In this document: one piece after another, positions 5,596 through 8,660 of the stretch
Layout: the number at the start of each line of letters is the position of its first letter
Numbering within the stretch: position 1 is the stretch's first letter
Assembly (NCBI GenBank): GCA_017633865.1
Contig: JAGBOM010000113.1
Coordinates: forward strand, 1-8,660
Direction: 5' to 3'
Length of the DNA: 8,660 nt
Source of the DNA: Opitutales bacterium
GTDB taxonomy: Bacteria > Verrucomicrobiota > Verrucomicrobiia > Opitutales > Intestinicryptomonadaceae
The notes under the pieces: model-generated
What the model was told of the DNA's origin: nothing
The model's database searches: none
What the model saw: only the letters and a program-made list of their open reading frames with translations
Program-made: the position numbers and the translations under genes

Positions 5596-6483
5596 TTAAA
5601 ACCCGAACATCCGCACCTCCTCGCGCAGCTCCGCCCCGAACTTCTTAAAAACCTCCTCCTTGATTTCCGAAATCAGGCCGAGCACGTCGGCGGAGGTCGC
5701 GCCCCCGAGGTTTTCAATCCAGTTGGCGTGCTTGAAGCTCACCATCGCCCCTCCGCGGCGCCTGCCCTTCAATCCGCACTTGTCTATCAAAATTCCAGCC
5801 GCAACCCCGCCTTCCGCGGCCTTAAAGACCGAACCCGCGTTTTTGCGGTTTTGGGGCTGTTTTGAAAGCCTCGTTAAAACGGTTTGGCGGATTTCGCGCT
5901 TTAAAGGCTCCGCGCCTACAATTTCGCCTACTTTAAAACGCGCAGAAAGCGCAATCAAAGGCTTATCAAACAAGACCGACTTGCGGTAGCCGAAATTCAT
6001 ATCCCCGCGCGAAAGCTCAACAATTTCGCCTTTTTCCGACAAAAATCCGCCGCTTAAAAACAAGTCTGAAATCGAGCATTCCGCGGGGTTTAGCACGCCC
6101 GCGTTCATAAACACCGCCCCGCCCACGCTGCCGGGAATGCCCGCCAATTTTTCAAAACCCCTCGCGCCGCAGGCGGCGTAGGCCTGCACGAGAGCCTGCA
6201 AAAGCGTCCCCGCCTCGGCAAAGGCCTCGCCCCGATTCAAATCGACTTTCGGCGGGTTTTTCTGGACAATTTGAACGACGAGGGCGTCTATTTTGCCGCT
6301 ATTTATAAGCACGTTCGAGCCCCGCCCCAAAACGAGCATTCTAAGCGACATTCTTTTTGCGAAATCCAAAGCCTCCGCAATGTTTTCGGGATTCGCCCGC
6401 GCAAAAAACCTCGCCTCGCCCCCTATCTTCCAAGTGGCGAAGGGCGCGAGAGAAACGTTTTCCGATATTTTTAGCGGGCCCAT
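5596..6483 (-). CDS. murB: UDP-N-acetylenolpyruvoylglucosamine reductase (MurB)
   Basis: MurB reduces UDP-GlcNAc-enolpyruvate to UDP-MurNAc with NADPH and FAD, the second committed step of cytoplasmic peptidoglycan precursor synthesis. From the ATG at 6483 it has 295 residues. Visible motifs: NVSLAPFATWKIGG (9-22, typical N-terminus), GRGSNVL (53-59, FAD phosphate binding), AGIPGSVGGAVFMNAG (114-129), GYRKS (165-169), NAGSVFK (215-221) with proton-donor serine S218, and the C-terminal Glu in LREEV (E288). The lack of a long insertion between GYR and AGS suggests a type II enzyme rather than the longer E. coli type. The frame stays open to an ATG at 6537, adding 18 residues unlike the family, over a possible promoter; the 6483 start is therefore chosen, although it lacks a Shine-Dalgarno sequence. 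It is the first gene of the minus-strand cluster. Confidence 0.93.
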   Translation of the reverse strand: MGPLKISENVSLAPFATWKIGGEARFFARANPENIAEALDFAKRMSLRMLVLGRGSNVLINSGKIDALVVQIVQKNPPKVDLNRGEAFAEAGTLLQALVQAYAACGARGFEKLAGIPGSVGGAVFMNAGVLNPAECSISDLFLSGGFLSEKGEIVELSRGDMNFGYRKSVLFDKPLIALSARFKVGEIVGAEPLKREIRQTVLTRLSKQPQNRKNAGSVFKAAEGGVAAGILIDKCGLKGRRRGGAMVSFKHANWIENLGGATSADVLGLISEIKEEVFKKFGAELREEVRMFGF

Positions 6484-6490
6484 AAAATTT

Positions 6491-6506
6491 TTTATGTTTA
6501 CATAAA
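6491..6506. promoter_or_regulatory. Operator-like inverted repeat upstream of murB
   Basis: TTTATGT (6491-6497) and ACATAAA (6500-6506) form a perfect 7-bp inverted repeat with a 2-bp centre. It overlaps the proposed -10 box and start of the murB transcript, eight bases from the ATG. A half-site-like TTTATGTATA recurs at 6609-6618 at the GH2 start. This fits a dimeric-repressor site, but A/T-rich palindromes of this length also arise by chance. Confidence 0.35.
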
Positions 6507-6533
6507 TAAAACTGCCCCGAATCCAAAAAGCAA
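6505..6533 (-). promoter_or_regulatory. Candidate promoter for the murB-led cluster
   Basis: Read on the minus strand, TTGCTT (6533-6528) and TTTATT (6510-6505) are separated by exactly 17 bp and match the sigma-70 boxes at three and four of six positions. A transcript would begin near 6500, about 15 bases upstream of the chosen murB ATG. This supports the shorter murB start. Match quality is modest. Confidence 0.35.
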
Positions 6534-6560
6534 TCATTTAAGGCGGCCAAAACAAAAGGT

Positions 6561-6597
6561 TTGACACTCCCATCAGGGCGGCGTAAAGATTTTTACG
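6561..6597 (+). promoter_or_regulatory. Candidate promoter for the GH2 gene
   Basis: A perfect -35 box TTGACA (6561-6566) is followed after 17 bp by a weak -10 TAAAGA (6584-6589). Just beyond, CGTAAA (6582-6587) and TTTACG (6592-6597) form a 6-bp inverted repeat with a GATT centre over the -10 and likely start site. It could be an operator or a leader hairpin. The distance to the GH2 start (6620) is suitable. Confidence 0.45.
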
Positions 6598-6619
6598 AAT
6601 ACAACATTTTATGTATATG

Positions 6620-8660
6620 ATGAAAGAGAAACTACAACATATTATGCGCTGGGCGTATTTGGGAGCGGCGGTTTTCGGCGCGAACTTCGCCTCCGCGCAA
6701 AACCTAAACCAAATCGAGCTTTCCTCGAACTGGCAAATGCAGGACGCTACTGTCATCGAAAAGGAAGCCAAAAAGGAAGGCTGGTACAGGCAGGGCTCCT
6801 CAAAGTTGCCGGAGGAAGGCAGGCAGGTTTCCCGGAACGACTTCCAGCCCAAGAACTGGTACAAGGCCACAGTCCCCGGAACAGTCCTTACCACTCTTGT
6901 AAACAACAAGGTCTACCCGGAACCCCTTTACGACGAAAACAACCGCCCGGAAAAGATTCCCGAAGACATCTGCCGCAAAGACTGGTGGTACCGCACAACC
7001 GTAACCATTCCCGAAAACTTTAAGGACAAGCGCGTTTGGCTCAAATTTAACGGCATAAATTACAGCGCCGAAGTCTGGGTGAACGGCAAATACGTCGGCC
7101 CCGTGCAGGGCGCGTTTATCCGCGGCGTTTTCGACATCACCAGAAACTACGACGTAAAGCCGGGCAAGGAGACGACAATCGCCGTAAGAATTTCCCCGCA
7201 GCCCACAGTGGGCATTCCCTCCGAGCACATCATGGGCACGACGGGCGGCCCCTGCGGCGGCGTTGCAAGGCGCGACGGCGCCACATTCGGCTGCGCTGTC
7301 GGCTGGGACTGGCAGTCGGGCATACGCGACCGCAACAGCGGCATCTGGCACAAGGTCTTCCTCGCCGCCACAGGCTCGGCGATAATAAAAGACCCCTACA
7401 TCACCACAACTTTGCCCAACCTGCCCAAGCTCGACTTGGCGCGCGTCAGCATCGACGTCCCCGTGCAGAACGTAACCGACTACCCCGTAAAGGGCGTTCT
7501 AAAAGGCTCTTTCGGCAACGTCAAATTCGAAAAGGAAATCGAAATCAAGCCCTACCATACGGAAACCGTAAAATTCACCCCGAAAGATTTCCCGCAGCTT
7601 GAAATTAAAAACCCGAAGCTCTGGTGGCCGAACGGCTTGGGCGAGCCCAATCTGCACGAATTGAAGCTGTCGGTTGAAATCAACAACGAAGTTTCCGACG
7701 AGAGAAAATTGAACTTCGGCATCCGCGAATTCAAGTATTTTGAAGACGGCGAGCCGAGCGTCGAAAAGGGCTCCCCGAACTTCAAGCTCTCCGTAAACGG
7801 CGTGAGGGTGTTCATGAAGGGCGGCAACTGGGGCATCGAAGAGGCCTTGAAGCGCATCGACAAAGACCGCCTCGAAACCCAGGTAAAGCTCCACCGCGAC
7901 ATGAATTTCAACATGATTAGAAACTGGGGCGGCCAGAGCACCTCCGACGAGCTCTTCGAGCTTTGCGACAAATACGGCATGCTCTTCTGGTCGGAATTCT
8001 GGCAGTTCAACGACGCGAACCCCGTCTGGACGGGCAACTACATGTCGAACGTAACCGACACTATTTTGCGCTACCGCAACCACCCGTCTTTGGTAATTTG
8101 GTGCGCCCGCAACGAGGCCACCCCCCCGAAGTATTTGGACGACATCGTCCGCTACGAGCTTATAAAGCACGACCCCAACCGCCACTACCAGCCCAATTCC
8201 GGCGGCATGTTCGGCTACAACTCCGGCGGCCCGTACGACTGGGTCCCCCCGCTGCAATACTCGCGCTATTTTGAATCTCCGGGCTATAACAAGCGCGAAA
8301 CATTCAAGACAGAAATCGGCTCCTTCTCCGTCCCGACAATCGAATCCATACAGGGCATGTTCCCGAAGTCCGAATGGGACGGCATTACAGACTCCTGGGC
8401 GGAGCACAACTTCTGCGCCGGCGGCGGAAGAAAGTACCCCGAATTTATGGAAAAGCGCTACGGCGCGCCCAAGAATTTGGCGGACTTCGTGCAGAAGGCG
8501 CAGCTCATGAACTACGAAACGCACAAGGCGATGTACGAAGGCCGTTTCGCCAGAATGTTCGACCCCGCCGAAGGCGTGCTGTATTGGATGAGCATACCCT
8601 CGCAGCCGAGCTTTGTGTGGCAGCTTATCCAGTACGATTTGGAGCCCAACGCCTCGTTCT
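6620..8660 (+). CDS. Secreted GH2 glycoside hydrolase (beta-mannosidase / exo-beta-glucosaminidase type), 3' end outside window
   Basis: About 680 residues are visible and the frame is still open at the edge; relatives are usually 800-950. A signal peptide is seen (hydrophobic AYLGAAVFGANF, then ASA|QN after residue 26), so the enzyme acts outside the cytoplasm. Family-2 layout: sugar-binding beta domain (NGINYSAEVWVNGKYVG near 145-160; GWDWQSGIRDRNSGIW near 228-243), an immunoglobulin-like domain (~245-350), then the catalytic barrel (GGNWG near 401; RNWGG at 434). The acid/base is predicted as E499 in HPSLVIWCARNE and the nucleophile as E565 in KTEIGSFSVP, 66 residues apart as expected. The RNWGG and WCxRNE signatures favour the mannosidase/glucosaminidase branch over beta-galactosidases; the substrate is undecided. 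In-frame ATGs at 6611, 6617 and 6644 are alternative starts, none with a good ribosome binding site. It is divergent from murB. Confidence 0.88.
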   Translation, partial: MKEKLQHIMRWAYLGAAVFGANFASAQNLNQIELSSNWQMQDATVIEKEAKKEGWYRQGSSKLPEEGRQVSRNDFQPKNWYKATVPGTVLTTLVNNKVYPEPLYDENNRPEKIPEDICRKDWWYRTTVTIPENFKDKRVWLKFNGINYSAEVWVNGKYVGPVQGAFIRGVFDITRNYDVKPGKETTIAVRISPQPTVGIPSEHIMGTTGGPCGGVARRDGATFGCAVGWDWQSGIRDRNSGIWHKVFLAATGSAIIKDPYITTTLPNLPKLDLARVSIDVPVQNVTDYPVKGVLKGSFGNVKFEKEIEIKPYHTETVKFTPKDFPQLEIKNPKLWWPNGLGEPNLHELKLSVEINNEVSDERKLNFGIREFKYFEDGEPSVEKGSPNFKLSVNGVRVFMKGGNWGIEEALKRIDKDRLETQVKLHRDMNFNMIRNWGGQSTSDELFELCDKYGMLFWSEFWQFNDANPVWTGNYMSNVTDTILRYRNHPSLVIWCARNEATPPKYLDDIVRYELIKHDPNRHYQPNSGGMFGYNSGGPYDWVPPLQYSRYFESPGYNKRETFKTEIGSFSVPTIESIQGMFPKSEWDGITDSWAEHNFCAGGGRKYPEFMEKRYGAPKNLADFVQKAQLMNYETHKAMYEGRFARMFDPAEGVLYWMSIPSQPSFVWQLIQYDLEPNASF

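Noticed and set aside
6484..6537. Extended murB N-terminus from the ATG at 6537
   Set aside because: The 18 extra residues do not resemble MurB N-termini, and the segment contains promoter-like boxes and a palindrome.
8121..8127. Run of seven C in the GH2 gene as a phase-variation tract
   Set aside because: The run encodes part of Thr-Pro-Pro after the acid/base glutamate with the frame intact on both sides; seven C in a C-rich gene is not strong evidence of slippage control.
7499..8524. 341-codon minus-strand reading frame opposite the GH2 gene
   Set aside because: It is the antisense shadow of a well-supported GH2 coding frame with catalytic motifs; the G/C-rich third positions keep the opposite frame open.

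Overview
The window (8,660 bp) is densely coded and looks like a chromosomal segment of a Gram-negative-type bacterium. It carries a MurB peptidoglycan enzyme, a secreted alkaline phosphatase and a secreted family-2 glycoside hydrolase, at moderate GC with A/T-rich intergenic tracts. Few genes have strong Shine-Dalgarno sequences. A polysaccharide-degrading lineage, perhaps of the Verrucomicrobiota/PVC type, would fit, but no phylogenetic marker here proves it.

Layout: a small thioredoxin gene (75-383, +) is followed by an intergenic stretch of about 480 bp that is not empty. It is filled by four consecutive composite palindromes. In each, outer inverted arms enclose an inner hairpin flanked by an A-run and a T-run, as in a bidirectional terminator. 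The arms of different units are related to one another. The array begins at the thioredoxin stop codon and ends over the stop codon of the convergent gene.

Six genes then run on the minus strand from about 6483 down to 866: murB, alkaline phosphatase, a YibE/F-family membrane protein, an acyl carrier protein, a compact AMP-forming ligase and a FabG-like short-chain reductase. Gaps are short (64, 41 and 7 bp), and two junctions are 4-bp stop/start overlaps (TTGA and ATGA), so this could be one transcription unit. The last three genes form a carrier-protein module: the ligase would activate an acid and load it on the carrier protein, and the reductase would act on the tethered group. No ketosynthase or phosphopantetheinyl transferase is in view, so the pathway is incomplete here and its product unknown.

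Divergently, on the plus strand from about 6620, a secreted GH2 enzyme of the beta-mannosidase/exo-beta-glucosaminidase type starts and runs off the right edge. The ~140-bp divergent region (6481-6620) holds candidate promoters for both directions and a 16-bp operator-like inverted repeat beside the murB start. No rRNA, tRNA, CRISPR array, transposase or integrase gene was recognised.
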